Of a stretch of DNA of 64,000 nt, positions 1 through 12,324 are shown one piece after another. Made by a program: the position numbers and the translations under genes. Within the stretch, counting starts at the first letter, position 1; every line of letters begins with the position of its first letter. Origin of the DNA: Karalla daura. Lineage: Eukaryota; Chordata; Actinopteri; Chaetodontiformes; Leiognathidae. The stretch covers positions 1,364,001-1,428,000 of the forward strand of contig JANZKI010000029.1 of assembly GCA_029224185.1 (NCBI GenBank). The letters are read 5' to 3'. Below the pieces are notes generated by a model. The model was not told the origin of the DNA. It saw nothing but the letters and a program-made list of their open reading frames with translations, and made no database searches.

Positions 1-113
1 CAAACTTTTTCAAAGCGCTTTTCCTCGCAGTCTCCTATGCAGGGGGCTGTAAACAGGCTCAACTAAGCGTTCTAAACACTTTTCAGGCCTGTTACTGCAC
101 TACGTATGGGCCA

Positions 114-242
114 ATGGTGCACGTATCAACAAACTTTATCAAAGCGCTTTTCCCCGCAGTCTCCTATGCAGGGGGCTGTAAACAGGCTCAACTAAGCGTT
201 CTAAACACTTTTCAGGCCTGTTGCTGCACTGCGTGTGGGCCA
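114..242. repeat. Representative 129-bp monomer with internal landmarks
   Basis: Given as a reference copy for the M family. It runs from the ATG of the CCAAT-containing block to the base before the next one. It contains GTGCAC, AGCGCT and AGGCCT hexamers, which recur about once per monomer unless mutated (for example AAAGCACTT or TTCAAGCC variants). Its five CpG sites are in AAGCGTT, TGCGTG, CACGTA, AAGCGCT and CCCGCAG; all but the first have TpG or CpA alleles elsewhere in the array. Read in the open plus frame it encodes 43 residues with a CCCTACGP-type tail. Main variable codons are 4 (V/I/E), 6 (T/A), 7 (N/Y), 9 (F/I), 14 (P/L/S), 15 (A/T), 16-18 (VSY, VSH, VCY, FYY), 21 (G/A) and 24 (Q/R). 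These alleles are used here as labels for following copies, not as evidence of a protein. Confidence 0.9.
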
Positions 243-3209
243 ATGGTGCACATATCAACAAACTTTTTCAAAGCGCTTTTCCCCGCAGTCTCCCATGCAG
301 GGGGCTGTAAACGGGCTCAACTAAGCGTTCTAAACACTTTTCAGGCCTGTTGCTGCACTGCGTGTGGGCCAATGGTGCACGTATCAACAAACTTTTTCAA
401 AGCGCTTTTCCCCGCAGTCTCCTATGCAGGGGGCTGTAAACAGGCTCAACTAAGCGTTCTAAACACTTTTCAGGCCTGTTACTGCACTGCGTGTGGGCCA
501 ATGGTGCACATATCAACAAACTTTTTCAAAGCGCTTTTCCCCGCAGTCTGCTATGCAGGGGGCTGTAAACGGGCTCAACTAAGCGTTCTAAACACTTTTC
601 AGGCCTGTTGCTGCACTGCGTGTGGGCCAATGGTGCACGTATCAACAAACTTTTTCAAAGCGCTTTTCCCCGCAGTCTCCCATGCAGGGGGCTGTAAACA
701 GGCTCAACTAAGCGTTCTAAACACTTTTCAGGCCTGTTGCTGCACTGCGTGTGGGCCAATGGTGCACATATCAACAAACTTTTTCAAAGCGCTTTTCCCC
801 GCAGTCTCCCATGCAGGGGGCTGTAAACAGGCTCAACTAAGCGTTCTAAACACTTTTCAGGCCTTTTGCTGCACTGCGTGTGGGCCAATGGTGCACGTAT
901 CAACAAACTTTATCAAAGCGCTTTTCCCCGCAGTCTCCCATGCAGGGGGCTGTAAACAGGCTCAACTAAGCGTTCTAAACACTTTTCAGGCCTGTTGCTG
1001 CACTGCGTGTGGGCCAATGGTGCACGTATCAACAAACTTTTTCAAAGCGCTTTTCCCCACAGTCTCCTATGCAGGGGGCTGTAAACAGGCTCAACTAAGC
1101 GTTCTAAACACTTTTCAGGCCTGTTGCTGCACTGCGTGTGGGCCAATGGTGCACGTATCAACAAACTTTATCAAAGCGCTTTTCCCCGCAGTCTCCCATG
1201 CAGGGGGCTGTAAACAGGCTCAACTAAGCGTTCTAAACACTTTTCAGGCCTGTTGCTGCACTGCGTGTGGGCCAATGGTGCACGTATCAACAAACTTTTT
1301 CAAAGCGCTTTTCCCCGCAGTCTCCTATGCAGGGGGCTGTAAACGGGCTCAACTAAGCGTTCTAAACACTTTTCAAGCCTGTTGCTGCACTGTGTATGGG
1401 CCAATGGTGCACGTATCAACAAACTTTTTCAAAGCGCTTTTCCCTGCATTCTACTATGCAGGGGGCTGTAAACAGGCTCAACTAAGCGTTCAAAACACTT
1501 TTCAAGCCTGTTGCTGCACTGCGTATGGGCCAATGGTGCACGTATCAACAAACTTTTTCAAAGCACTTTTCCCTGCATTCTACGATGCAGGGGGCTGTAA
1601 ACAGGCTCAACTAAGCGTTCTAAACACTTTTCAGGCCTGTTGCTGCACTGCGTGTGGGCCAATGGTGCACGTATCAACAAACTTTTTCAAAGCGCTTTTC
1701 CCCGCAGTCTCCTATGCAGGGGGCTGTAAACAGGCTCAACTAAGCGTTCTAAACACTTTTCAGGCCTGTTACTGCACTACGTATGGGCCAATGGTGCACG
1801 TATCAACAAACTTTTTCAAAGCGCTTTTCCTCGCAGTCTCCTATGCAGGGGGCTGTAAACAGGCTCAACTAAGCGTTCTAAACACTTTTCAGGCCTGTTA
1901 CTGCACTACGTATGGGCCAATGGTGCACGTATCAACAAACTTTATCAAAGCGCTTTTCCCCGCAGTCTCCTATGCAGGGGGCTGTAAACAGGCTCAACTA
2001 AGCGTTCTAAACACTTTTCAGGCCTGTTGCTGCACTGCGTGTGGGCCAATGGTGCACATATCAACAAACTTTTTCAAAGCGCTTTTCCCCGCAGTCTGCT
2101 ATGCAGGGGGCTGTAAACGGGCTCAACTAAGCGTTCTAAACACTTTTCAGGCCTGTTGCTGCACTGCGTGTGGGCCAATGGTGCACGTATCAACAAACTT
2201 TTTCAAAGCGCTTTTCCCCGCAGTCTCCTATGCAGGGGGCTGTAAACAGGCTCAACTAAGCGTTCTAAACACTTTTCAGGCCTGTTGCTGCACTGCGTGT
2301 GGGCCAATGGTGCACGTATCAACAAACTTTTTCAAAGCGCTTTTCTCCGCAGTCTCCCATGCAGGGGGCTGTAAACAGGCTCAACTAAGCGTTCTAAACA
2401 CTTTTCAGGCCTGTTGCTGCACTGCGTGTGGGCCAATGGTGCACATATCAACAAACTTTTTCAAAGCGCTTTTCCCCGCAGTCTCCCATGCAGGGGGCTG
2501 TAAACAGGCTCAACTAAGCGTTCTAAACACTTTTCAGGCCTGTTGCTGCACTGCGTGTGGGCCAATGGTGCACGTATCAACAAACTTTATCAAAGCGCTT
2601 TTCCCCGCAGTCTCCCATGCAGGGGGCTGTAAACAGGCTCAACTAAGCGTTCTAAACACTTTTCAGGCCTGTTGCTGCACTGTGTGTGGGCCAATGGTGC
2701 ACGTATCAACAAACTTTTTCAAAGCGCTTTTCCCCACAGTCTCCTATGCAGGGGGCTGTAAACAGGCTCAACTAAGCGTTCTAAACACTTTTCAGGCCTG
2801 TTGCTGCACTGCGTGTGGGCCAATGGTGCACGTATCAACAAACTTTATCAAAGCGCTTTTCCCCGCAGTCTCCCATGCAGGGGGCTGTAAACAGGCTCAA
2901 CTAAGCGTTCTAAACACTTTTCAGGCCTGTTGCTGCACTGCGTGTGGGCCAATGGTGCACGTATCAACAAACTTTTTCAAAGCGCTTTTCCCCGCAGTCT
3001 CCTATGCAGGGGGCTGTAAACGGGCTCAACTAAGCGTTCTAAACACTTTTCAAGCCTGTTGCTGCACTGTGTATGGGCCAATGGTGCACGTATCAACAAA
3101 CTTTTTCAAAGCGCTTTTCCCTGCATTCTACTATGCAGGGGGCTGTAAACAGGCTCAACTAAGCGTTCTAAACACTTTTCAAGCCTGTTGCTGCACTGCG
3201 TATGGGCCA

Positions 3210-3334
3210 ATGGTGCACGTATCAACAAACTTTTTCAAAGCGCTTTTCCCCGCAGTCTCCCATGCAGGGGCTGTAAGGCTCAACGAAGCGTTCTAAACAC
3301 TTTTCAAGCCTGTTGCTGCACTGTGTATGGGCCA
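3210..3334. repeat. 125-bp variant monomer (two small deletions)
   Basis: This monomer carries the 3-bp deletion of the 126-bp lineage (CTGTAAGGCTC instead of CTGTAAACAGGCTC). It has also lost one further G from the GGGGG run before CTGT. The extra base loss shifts the long plus-strand frame, which ends at 3296. The same lineage without the second deletion recurs at 5110-5235, 7429-7554 and 10522-10647. Confidence 0.9.
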
Positions 3335-3463
3335 ATGGTGCACGTATCAACAAACTTTTTCAAAGCACTTTTCCCTGCATTCTACTATGCAGGGGGCTGT
3401 AAACAGGCTCAACTAAGCGTTCTAAACACTTTTCAGGCCTGTTGCTGCACTGCGTGTGGGCCA

Positions 3464-3561
3464 ATGGTGCACGTATCAACAAACTTTTTCAAAGCGCTTT
3501 TCCCCGCAGTCTCCTATGCAGGGGGCTGTAAACAGGCATAGCACTTTTTCAAGTTGGGCCA
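3464..3561. repeat. Truncated 98-bp monomer with rearranged filler
   Basis: The distance between successive monomer landmarks is 98 bp here instead of 129. After CTGTAAACAGG the sequence runs CATAGCACTTTTTCAAGT and rejoins the normal unit at TGGGCCAATGG, replacing the usual TCAACTAAGCG to GCGTG stretch. The filler resembles pieces of the monomer itself (CTTTTTCAA), suggesting a break repaired with short templated filler. No other copy of this junction is visible in the window, so it was not spread by later amplification here. It interrupts the long plus-strand frame. Confidence 0.9.
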
Positions 3562-5109
3562 ATGGTGCACGTATCAACAAACTTTTTCAAAGCGCTTTTC
3601 CCCGCAGTCTCCTATGCAGGGGGCTGTAAACAGGCTCAACTAAGCGTTCTAAACACTTTTCAGGCCTGTTACTGCACTGCGTGTGGGCCAATGGTGCACA
3701 TATCAACAAACTTTTTCAAAGCGCTTTTCCCCGCAGTCTGCTATGCAGGGGGCTGTAAACGGGCTCAACTAAGCGTTCTAAACACTTTTCAGGCCTGTTG
3801 CTGCACTGCGTGTGGGCCAATGGTGCACGTATCAACAAACTTTATCAAAGCGCTTTTCCCCGCAGTCTCCTATGCAGGGGGCTGTAAACAGGCTCAACTA
3901 AGCGTTCTAAACACTTTTCAGGCCTGTTGCTGCACTGCGTGTGGGCCAATGGTGCACATATCAACAAACTTTTTCAAAGCGCTTTTCCCCGCAGTCTGCT
4001 ATGCAGGGGGCTGTAAACGGGCTCAACTAAGCGTTCTAAACACTTTTCAGGCCTGTTGCTGCACTGCGTGTGGGCCAATGGTGCACGTATCAACAAACTT
4101 TTTCAAAGCGCTTTTCCCCGCAGTCTCCCATGCAGGGGGCTGTAAACAGGCTCAACTAAGCGTTCTAAACACTTTTCAGGCCTGTTGCTGCACTGCGTGT
4201 GGGCCAATGGTGCACGTATCAACAAACTTTTTCAAAGCGCTTTTCCCCGCAGTCTCCCATGCAGGGGGCTGTAAACAGGCTCAACTAAGCGTTCTAAACA
4301 CTTTTCAGGCCTGTTGCTGCACTGCGTGTGGGCCAATGGTGCACATATCAACAAACTTTTTCAAAGCGCTTTTCCCCGCAGTCTCCCATGCAGGGGGCTG
4401 TAAACAGGCTCAACTAAGCGTTCTAAACACTTTTCAGGCCTGTTGCTGCACTGCGTGTGGGCCAATGGTGCACGTATCAACAAACTTTATCAAAGCGCTT
4501 TTCCCCGCAGTCTCCCATGCAGGGGGCTGTAAACAGGCTCAACTAAGCGTTCTAAACACTTTTCAGGCCTGTTGCTGCACTGCGTGTGGGCCAATGGTGC
4601 ACGTATCAACAAACTTTTTCAAAGCGCTTTTCCCCACAGTCTCCTATGCAGGGGGCTGTAAACAGGCTCAACTAAGCGTTCTAAACACTTTTCAGGCCTG
4701 TTGCTGCACTGCGTGTGGGCCAATGGTGCACGTATCAACAAACTTTATCAAAGCGCTTTTCCCCGCAGTCTCCCATGCAGGGGGCTGTAAACAGGCTCAA
4801 CTAAGCGTTCTAAACACTTTTCAGGCCTGTTGCTGCACTGCGTGTGGGCCAATGGTGCACGTATCAACAAACTTTTTCAAAGCGCTTTTCCCCGCAGTCT
4901 CCTATGCAGGGGGCTGTAAACGGGCTCAACTAAGCGTTCTAAACACTTTTCAAGCCTGTTGCTGCACTGTGTATGGGCCAATGGTGCACGTATCAACAAA
5001 CTTTTTCAAAGCGCTTTTCCCTGCATTCTACTATGCAGGGGGCTGTAAACAGGCTCAACTAAGCGTTCAAAACACTTTTCAAGCCTGTTGCTGCACTGCG
5101 TATGGGCCA

Positions 5110-5235
5110 ATGGTGCACGTATCAACAAACTTTTTCAAAGCGCTTTTCCCCGCAGTCTCCCATGCAGGGGGCTGTAAGGCTCAACGAAGCGTTCTAAACA
5201 CTTTTCAAGCCTGTTGCTGCACTGTGTATGGGCCA
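5110..5235. repeat. 126-bp deletion-lineage monomer
   Basis: It is three bases shorter than the standard unit: CTGTAAGGCTCAACGAAG replaces CTGTAAACAGGCTCAACTAAG, and a T-to-G change follows. It lies in the third HOR core, between two FYY-type monomers. The in-frame deletion gives a 42-codon unit. Confidence 0.9.
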
Positions 5236-7428
5236 ATGGTGCACGTATCAACAAACTTTTTCAAAGCACTTTTCCCTGCATTCTACTATGCAGGGGGCTG
5301 TAAACAGGCTCAACTAAGCGTTCTAAACACTTTTCAGGCCTGTTGCTGCACTGCGTGTGGGCCAATGGTGCACGTATCAACAAACTTTTTCAAAGCGCTT
5401 TTCCCCGCAGTCTCCTATGCAGGGGGCTGTAAACAGGCTCAACTAAGCGTTCTAAACACTTTTCAGGCCTGTTACTGCACTACGTATGGGCCAATGGTGC
5501 ACGTATCAACAAACTTTATCAAAGCGCTTTTCCCCGCAGTCTCCTATGCAGGGGGCTGTAAACAGGCTCAACTAAGCGTTCTAAACACTTTTCAGGCCTG
5601 TTGCTGCACTGCGTGTGGGCCAATGGTGCACGAATCAGCAAACTTTTTCAAAGCGCTTTTCCCCGCAGTCTCCCATGCAGGGGGCTGTAAACAGGCTCAA
5701 CTAAGCGTTCTAAACACTTTTCAGGCCTGTTGCTGCACTACGTATGGGCCAATGGTGCACGTATCAACAAACTTTTTCAAAGCGCTTTTCCTCGCAGTCT
5801 CCTATGCAGGGGGCTGTAAACAGGGTCAACTAAGCGTTCTAAACACTTTTCAGGCCTGTTACTGCACTACGTATGGGCCAATGGTGCACGTATCAACAAA
5901 CTTTATCAAAGCGCTTTTCCCCGCAGTCTCCTATGCAGGGGGCTGTAAACAGGCTCAACTAAGCGTTCTAAACACTTTTCAGGCCTGTTGCTGCACTGCG
6001 TGTGGGCCAAGGGTGCACGAATCAGCAAACTTTTTCAAAGCGCTTTTCCCCGCAGTCTCCCATGCAGGGGGCTGTAAACAGGCTCAACTAAGCGTTCTAA
6101 ACACTTTTCAGGCCTGTTGCTGCACTGCGTGTGGGCCAATGATGCACGTATCAACAAACTTTTTCAAAGCGCTTTTCCCCGCAGTCTCCCATGCAGGGGG
6201 CTGTAAACAGGCTCAACTAAGCGTTCTAAACACTTTTCAGGCCTGTTGCTGCACTACGTATGGGCCAATGGTGCACGTATCAACATACTTTTTCAAAGCG
6301 CTTTTCCCCGCAGTCTCCTATGCAGGGGGCTGTAAACAGGCTCAACTAAGCGTTCTAAACACTTTTCAGGCCTGTTGCTGCACTACGTATGGGCCAATGG
6401 TGCACGTATCAACAAACTTTTTCAAAGCGCTTTTCCTCGCAGTCTCCTATGCAGGGGGCTGTAAACAGGCTCAACTAAGCGTTCTAAACACTTTTCAGGC
6501 CTGTTGCTGCACTGCGTGTGGGCCAATGGTGCACGTATTAACAAACTTTATCAAAGCGCTTTTCCCCGCAGTCTCCCATGCAGGGGCCTGTAAACAGGCT
6601 CAACTAAGCGTTCTAAACACTTTTCAGGCCTGTTGCTGCACTGCGTGTGGGCCAATGGTGCACATATCAACAAACTTTTTCAAAGCGCTTTTCCCCGCAG
6701 TCTCCCATGCAGGGGGCTGTAAACAGGCTCAACTAAGCGTTCTAAACACTTTTCAGGCCTGTTGCTGCACTGCGTGTGGGCCAATGGTGCACGTATCAAC
6801 AAACTTTATCAAAGCGCTTTTCCCCGCAGTCTCCCATGCAGGGGGCTGTAAACAGGCTCAACTAAGCGTTCTAAACACTTTTCAGGCCTGTTGCTGCACT
6901 GCGTGTGGGCCAATGGTGCACGTATCAACAAACTTTTTCAAAGCGCTTTTCCCCACAGTCTCCTATGCAGGGGGCTGTAAACAGGCTCAACTAAGCGTTC
7001 TAAACACTTTTCAGGCCTGTTGCTGCACTGCGTGTGGGCCAATGGTGCACGTATCAACAAACTTTATCAAAGCGCTTTTCCCCGCAGTCTCCCATGCAGG
7101 GGGCTGTAAACAGGCTCAACTAAGCGTTCTAAACACTTTTCAGGCCTGTTGCTGCACTGCGTGTGGGCCAATGGTGCACGTATCAACAAACTTTTTCAAA
7201 GCGCTTTTCCCCGCAGTCTCCTATGCAGGGGGCTGTAAACGGGCTCAACTAAGCGTTCTAAACACTTTTCAAGCCTGTTGCTGCACTGTGTATGGGCCAA
7301 TGGTGCACGTATCAACAAACTTTTTCAAAGCGCTTTTCCCTGCATTCTACTATGCAGGGGGCTGTAAACAGGCTCAACTAAGCGTTCTAAACACTTTTCA
7401 AGCCTGTTGCTGCACTGCGTATGGGCCA

Positions 7429-7554
7429 ATGGTGCACGTATCAACAAACTTTTTCAAAGCGCTTTTCCCCGCAGTCTCCCATGCAGGGGGCTGTAAGGCT
7501 CAACGAAGCGTTCTAAACACTTTTCAAGCCTGTTGCTGCACTGTGTATGGGCCA
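7429..7554. repeat. 126-bp deletion-lineage monomer
   Basis: It has the same 3-bp deletion and CAACGAAG allele as the monomer at 5110. It sits 2,319 bp downstream (18 monomers minus 3 bp) in the fourth HOR core, so it is a duplicate by descent rather than a recurrent deletion. Confidence 0.9.
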
Positions 7555-9102
7555 ATGGTGCACGTATCAACAAACTTTTTCAAAGCACTTTTCCCTGCAT
7601 TCTACTATGCAGGGGGCTGTAAACAGGCTCAACTAAGCGTTCTAAACACTTTTCAGGCCTGTTGCTGCACTGCGTGTGGGCCAATGGTGCACGCATCAAC
7701 AAACTTTTTCAAAGCGCTTTTCCCCGCAGTCTCCTATGCAGGGGGCTGTAAACAGGCTCAACTAAGCGTTCTAAACACTTTTCAGGCCTGTTACTGCACT
7801 ACGTATGGGCCAATGGTGCACGTATCAACAAACTTTATCAAAGCGCTTTTCCCCGCAGTCTCCTATGCAGGGGGCTGTAAACAGGCTCAACTAAGCGTTC
7901 TAAACACTTTTCAGGCCTGTTGCTGCACTGCGTGTGGGCCAATGGTGCACGAATCAGCAAACTTTTTCAAAGCGCTTTTCCCCGCAGTCTCCCATGCAGG
8001 GGGCTGTAAACAGGCTCAACTAAGCGTTCTAAACACTTTTCAGGCCTGTTGCTGCACTACGTATGGGCCAATGGTGCACGTATCAACAAACTTTTTCAAA
8101 GCGCTTTTCCTCGCAGTCTCCTATGCAGGGGGCTGTAAACAGGCTCAACTAAGCGTTCTAAACACTTTTCAGGCCTGTTACTGCACTACGTATGGGCCAA
8201 TGGTGCACGTATCAACAAACTTTATCAAAGCGCTTTTCCCCGCAGTCTCCTATGCAGGGGGCTGTAAACAGGCTCAACTAAGCGTTCTAAACACTTTTCA
8301 GGCCTGTTGCTGCACTGCGTGTGGGCCAATGGTGCACGAATCAGCAAACTTTTTCAAAGCGCTTTTCCCCGCAGTCTCCCATGCAGGGGGCTGTAAACAG
8401 GCTCAACTAAGCGTTCTAAACACTTTTCAGGCCTGTTGCTGCACTGCGTATGGGCCAATGGTGCACGTATCAACAAACTTTTTCAAAGCGCTTTTCCTCG
8501 CAGTCTCCTATGCAGGGGGCTGTAAACAGGCTCAACTAAGCGTTCTAAACACTTTTCAGGCCTGTTACTGCACTACGTATGGGCCAATGGTGCACGTATC
8601 AACAAACTTTATCAAAGCGCTTTTCCCCGCAGTCTCCTATGCAGGGGGCTGTAAACAGGCTCAACTAAGCGTTCTAAACACTTTTCAGGCCTGTTGCTGC
8701 ACTGCGTGTGGGCCAATGGTGCACATATCAACAAACTTTTTCAAAGCGCTTTTCCCCGCAGTCTGCTATGCAGGGGGCTGTAAACGGGCTCAACTAAGCG
8801 TTCTAAACACTTTTCAGGCCTGTTGCTGCACTGCGTGTGGGCCAATGGTGCACGTATCAACAAACTTTTTCAAAGCGCTTTTCCCCGCAGTCTCCTATGC
8901 AGGGGGCTGTAAACAGGCTCAACTAAGCGTTCTAAACACTTTTCAGGCCTGTTACTGCACTGCGTGTGGGCCAATGGTGCACATATCAACAAACTTTTTC
9001 AAAGCGCTTTTCCCCGCAGTCTGCTATGCAGGGGGCTGTAAACGGGCTCAACTAAGCGTTCTAAACACTTTTCAGGCCTGTTGCTGCACTGCGTGTGGGC
9101 CA

Positions 9103-10134
9103 ATGGTGCACGTATCAACAAACTTTATCAAAGCGCTTTTCCCCGCAGTCTCCCATGCAAGGGGCTGTAAACAGGCTCAACTAAGCGTTCTAAACACTTT
9201 TCAGGCCTGTTGCTGCACTGCGTGTGGGCCAATGGTGCACGTATCAACAAACTTTTTCAAAGCGCTTTTCCCCGCAGTCTCCCATGCAGGGGGCTGTAAA
9301 CAGGCTCAACTAAGCGTTCTAAACACTTTTCAGGCCTGTTGCTGCACTGCGTGTGGGCCAATGGTGCACGTATCAACAAACTTTATCAAAGCGCTTTTCC
9401 CCGCAGTCTCCCATGCAGGGGGCTGTAAACAGGCTCAACTAAGCGTTCTAAACACTTTTCAGGCCTGTTGCTGCACTGCGTGTGGGCCAATGGTGCACGT
9501 ATCAACAAACTTTTTCAAAGCGCTTTTCCCCACAGTCTCCTATGCAGGGGGCTGTAAACAGGCTCAACTAAGCGTTCTAAACACTTTTCAGGCCTGTTGC
9601 TGCACTGCGTGTGGGCCAATGGTGCACGTGTCAACAAACTTTATCAAAGCGCTTTTCCCCGCAGTCTCCCATGCAAGGGGCTGTAAACAGGCTCAACTAA
9701 GCGTTCTAAACACTTTTCAGGCCTGTTGCTGCACTGCGTGTGGGCCAATGGTGCACGTATCAACAAACTTTTTCAAAGCGCTTTTCCCCGCAGTCTCCCA
9801 TGCAGGGGGCTGTAAACAGGCTCAACTAAGCGTTCTAAACACTTTTCAGGCCTGTTGCTGCACTGCGTGTGGGCCAATGGTGCACGTATCAACAAACTTT
9901 ATCAAAGCGCTTTTCCCCGCAGTCTCCCATGCAGGGGGCTGTAAACAGGCTCAACTAAGCGTTCTAAACACTTTTCAGGCCTGTTGCTGCACTGCGTGTG
10001 GGCCAATGGTGCACGTATCAACAAACTTTTTCAAAGCGCTTTTCCCCACAGTCTCCTATGCAGGGGGCTGTAAACAGGCTCAACTAAGCGTTCTAAACAC
10101 TTTTCAGGCCTGTTGCTGCACTGCGTGTGGGCCA
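9103..10134. repeat. Tandem duplication of a 4-monomer (516-bp) block
   Basis: The copies are 9103-9618 and 9619-10134. Each has the order I9/VSH with CATGCAAGG (G to A in the G run), F9/VSH, I9/VSH, T15/VSY. The CATGCAAGG allele occurs at 9154 and 9670, exactly 516 bp apart, and I saw it nowhere else. The second copy has a private CACGTGTC in its first monomer. This is a recent, local unequal-exchange product. Confidence 0.9.
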
Positions 10135-10521
10135 ATGGTGCACGTATCAACAAACTTTATCAAAGCGCTTTTCCCCGCAGTCTCCCATGCAGGGGGCTGT
10201 AAACAGGCTCAACTAAGCGTTCTAAACACTTTTCAGGCCTGTTGCTGCACTGCGTGTGGGCCAATGGTGCACGTATCAACAAACTTTTTCAAAGCGCTTT
10301 TCCCCGCAGTCTCCTATGCAGGGGGCTGTAAACGGGCTCAACTAAGCGTTCTAAACACTTTTCAAGCCTGTTGCTGCACTGTGTATGGGCCAATGGTGCA
10401 CGTATCAACAAACTTTTTCAAAGCGCTTTTCCCTGCATTCTACTATGCAGGGGGCTGTAAACAGGCTCAACTAAGCGTTCTAAACACTTTTCAAGCCTGT
10501 TGCTGCACTGCGTATGGGCCA

Positions 10522-10647
10522 ATGGTGCACGTATCAACAAACTTTTTCAAAGCGCTTTTCCCCGCAGTCTCCCATGCAGGGGGCTGTAAGGCTCAACGAA
10601 GCGTTCTAAACACTTTTCAAGCCTGTTGCTGCACTGTGTATGGGCCA
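10522..10647. repeat. 126-bp deletion-lineage monomer
   Basis: This is the last copy of the CTGTAAGGCTCAACGAAG lineage, 3,093 bp (24 monomers minus 3) after the 7,491 marker. Downstream of about 12.3 kb the equivalent position is held by full-length CTGTAAACAGG monomers with or without the CAACGAAG allele. The deletion is therefore confined to the first 11 kb. Confidence 0.9.
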
Positions 10648-12207
10648 ATGGTGCACGTATCAACAAACTTTTTCAAAGCACTTTTCCCTGCATTCTACTA
10701 TGCAGGGGGCTGTAAACAGGCTCAACTAAGCGTTCTAAACACTTTTCAGGCCTGTTGCTGCACTGCGTGTGGGCCAATGGTGCACGTATCAACAAACTTT
10801 TTCAAAGCGCTTTTCCCCGCAGTCTCCTATGCAGGGGGCTGTAAACAGGCTCAACTAAGCGTTCTAAACACTTTTCAGGCCTGTTACTGCACTACGTATG
10901 GGCCAATGGTGCACGTATCAACAAACTTTATCAAAGCGCTTTTCCCCGCAGTCTCCTATGCAGGGGGCTGTAAACAGGCTCAACTAAGCGTTCTAAACAC
11001 TTTTCAGGCCTGTTGCTGCACTGCGTGTGGGCCAATGGTGCACGAATCAGCAAACTTTTTCAAAGCGCTTTTCCCCGCAGTCTCCCATGCAGGGGGCTGT
11101 AAACAGGCTCAACTAAGCGTTCTAAACACTTTTCAGGCCTGTTGCTGCACTACGTATGGGCCAATGGTGCACGTATCAACAAACTTTTTCAAAGCGCTTT
11201 TCCTCGCAGTCTCCTATGCAGGGGGCTGTAAACAGGCTCAACTAAGCGTTCTAAACACTTTTCAGGCCTGTTACTGCACTACGTATGGGCCAATGGTGCA
11301 CGTATCAACAAACTTTATCAAAGCGCTTTTCCCCGCAGTCTCCTATGCAGGGGGCTGTAAACAGGCTCAACTAAGCGTTCTAAACACTTTTCAGGCCTGT
11401 TGCTGCACTGCGTGTGGGCCAATGGTGCACGAATCAGCAAACTTTTTCAAAGCGCTTTTCCCCGCAGTCTCCCATGCAGGGGGCTGTAAACAGGCTCAAC
11501 TAAGCGTTCTAAACACTTTTCAGGCCTGTTGCTGCACTGCGTATGGGCCAATGGTGCACGTATCAACAAACTTTTTCAAAGCGCTATTCCTCGCAGTCTC
11601 CTATGCAGGGGGCTGTAAACAGGCTCAACTAAGCGTTCTAAACACTTTTCAGGCCTGTTACTGCACTACGTATGGGCCAATGGTGCACGTATCAACAAAC
11701 TTTATCAAAGCGCTTTTCCCCGCAGTCTCCTATGCAGGGGGCTGTAAACAGGCTCAACTAAGCGTTCTAAACACTTTTCAGGCCTGTTACTGCACTGCGT
11801 GTGGGCCAATGGTGCACATATCAACAAACTTTTTCAAAGCGCTTTTCCCCGCAGTCTGCTATGCAGGGGGCTGTAAACGGGCTCAACTAAGCGTTCTAAA
11901 CACTTTTCAGGCCTGTTGCTGCACTGCGTGTGGGCCAATGGTGCACGTATCAACAAACTTTATCAAAGCGCTTTTCCCCGCAGTCTCCCATGCAGGGGGC
12001 TGTAAACGGGCTCAACTAAGCGTTCTAAACACTTTTCAGGCCTGTTGCTGCACTGCGTGTGGGCCAATGGTGCACGTATCAACAAACTTTTTCAAAGCGC
12101 TTTTCCCCGCAGTCTCCCATGCAGGGGGCTGTAAACAGGCTCAACTAAGCGTTCTAAACACTTTTCAGGCCTGTTGCTGCACTACGTATGGGCCAATGGT
12201 GCACGTA

Positions 12208-12210
12208 TAA
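12208..12210 (+). other. In-frame stop (TCA to TAA) in one monomer
   Basis: In the monomer beginning at 12196 the codon normally TCA reads TAA, within GTATAAACATAC. It ends an otherwise open frame of 8.6 kb (3562-12210). The change is private to this copy and lies in a Y7-type monomer (AACATAC). It marks the left side of the 6-kb block duplication that starts one monomer later at 12325. Confidence 0.9.
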
Positions 12211-12324
12211 ACATACTTTTTCAAAGCGCTTTTCCCCGCAGTCTCCTATGCAGGGGGCTGTAAACAGGCTCAACTAAGCGTTCTAAACACTTTTCAGGCC
12301 TGTTGCTGCACTGCGTGTGGGCCA

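Larger units (their letters stand above)
759..10905. repeat. Five copies of a ~9-monomer HOR core in the first 11 kb
   Basis: A recognisable monomer string recurs at about 759-1790, 2436-3561, 4336-5493, 6655-7812 and 9877-10905. The order is I4/VSH, I9/VSH, T15/VSY, I9/VSH, VSY with R24, FYY, a 126-bp VSH monomer, FYY, VSY. The CCCCACAGTC (T15) marker lies at about 1051, 2728, 4628, 6947, 9524 and 10040. The 126-bp marker CTGTAAGGCTCAACGAAG lies at 3271, 5172, 7491 and 10584. Spacings equal whole monomers minus the known small deletions. The first copy is one monomer short: at 1513-1641 a single monomer joins features of the expected VSH and FYY monomers and reads FYD, as if one unit was lost by unequal exchange. 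The fifth copy lacks the leading I4/VSH monomer. The variable segments between cores show that HOR length is not fixed. Confidence 0.8.
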
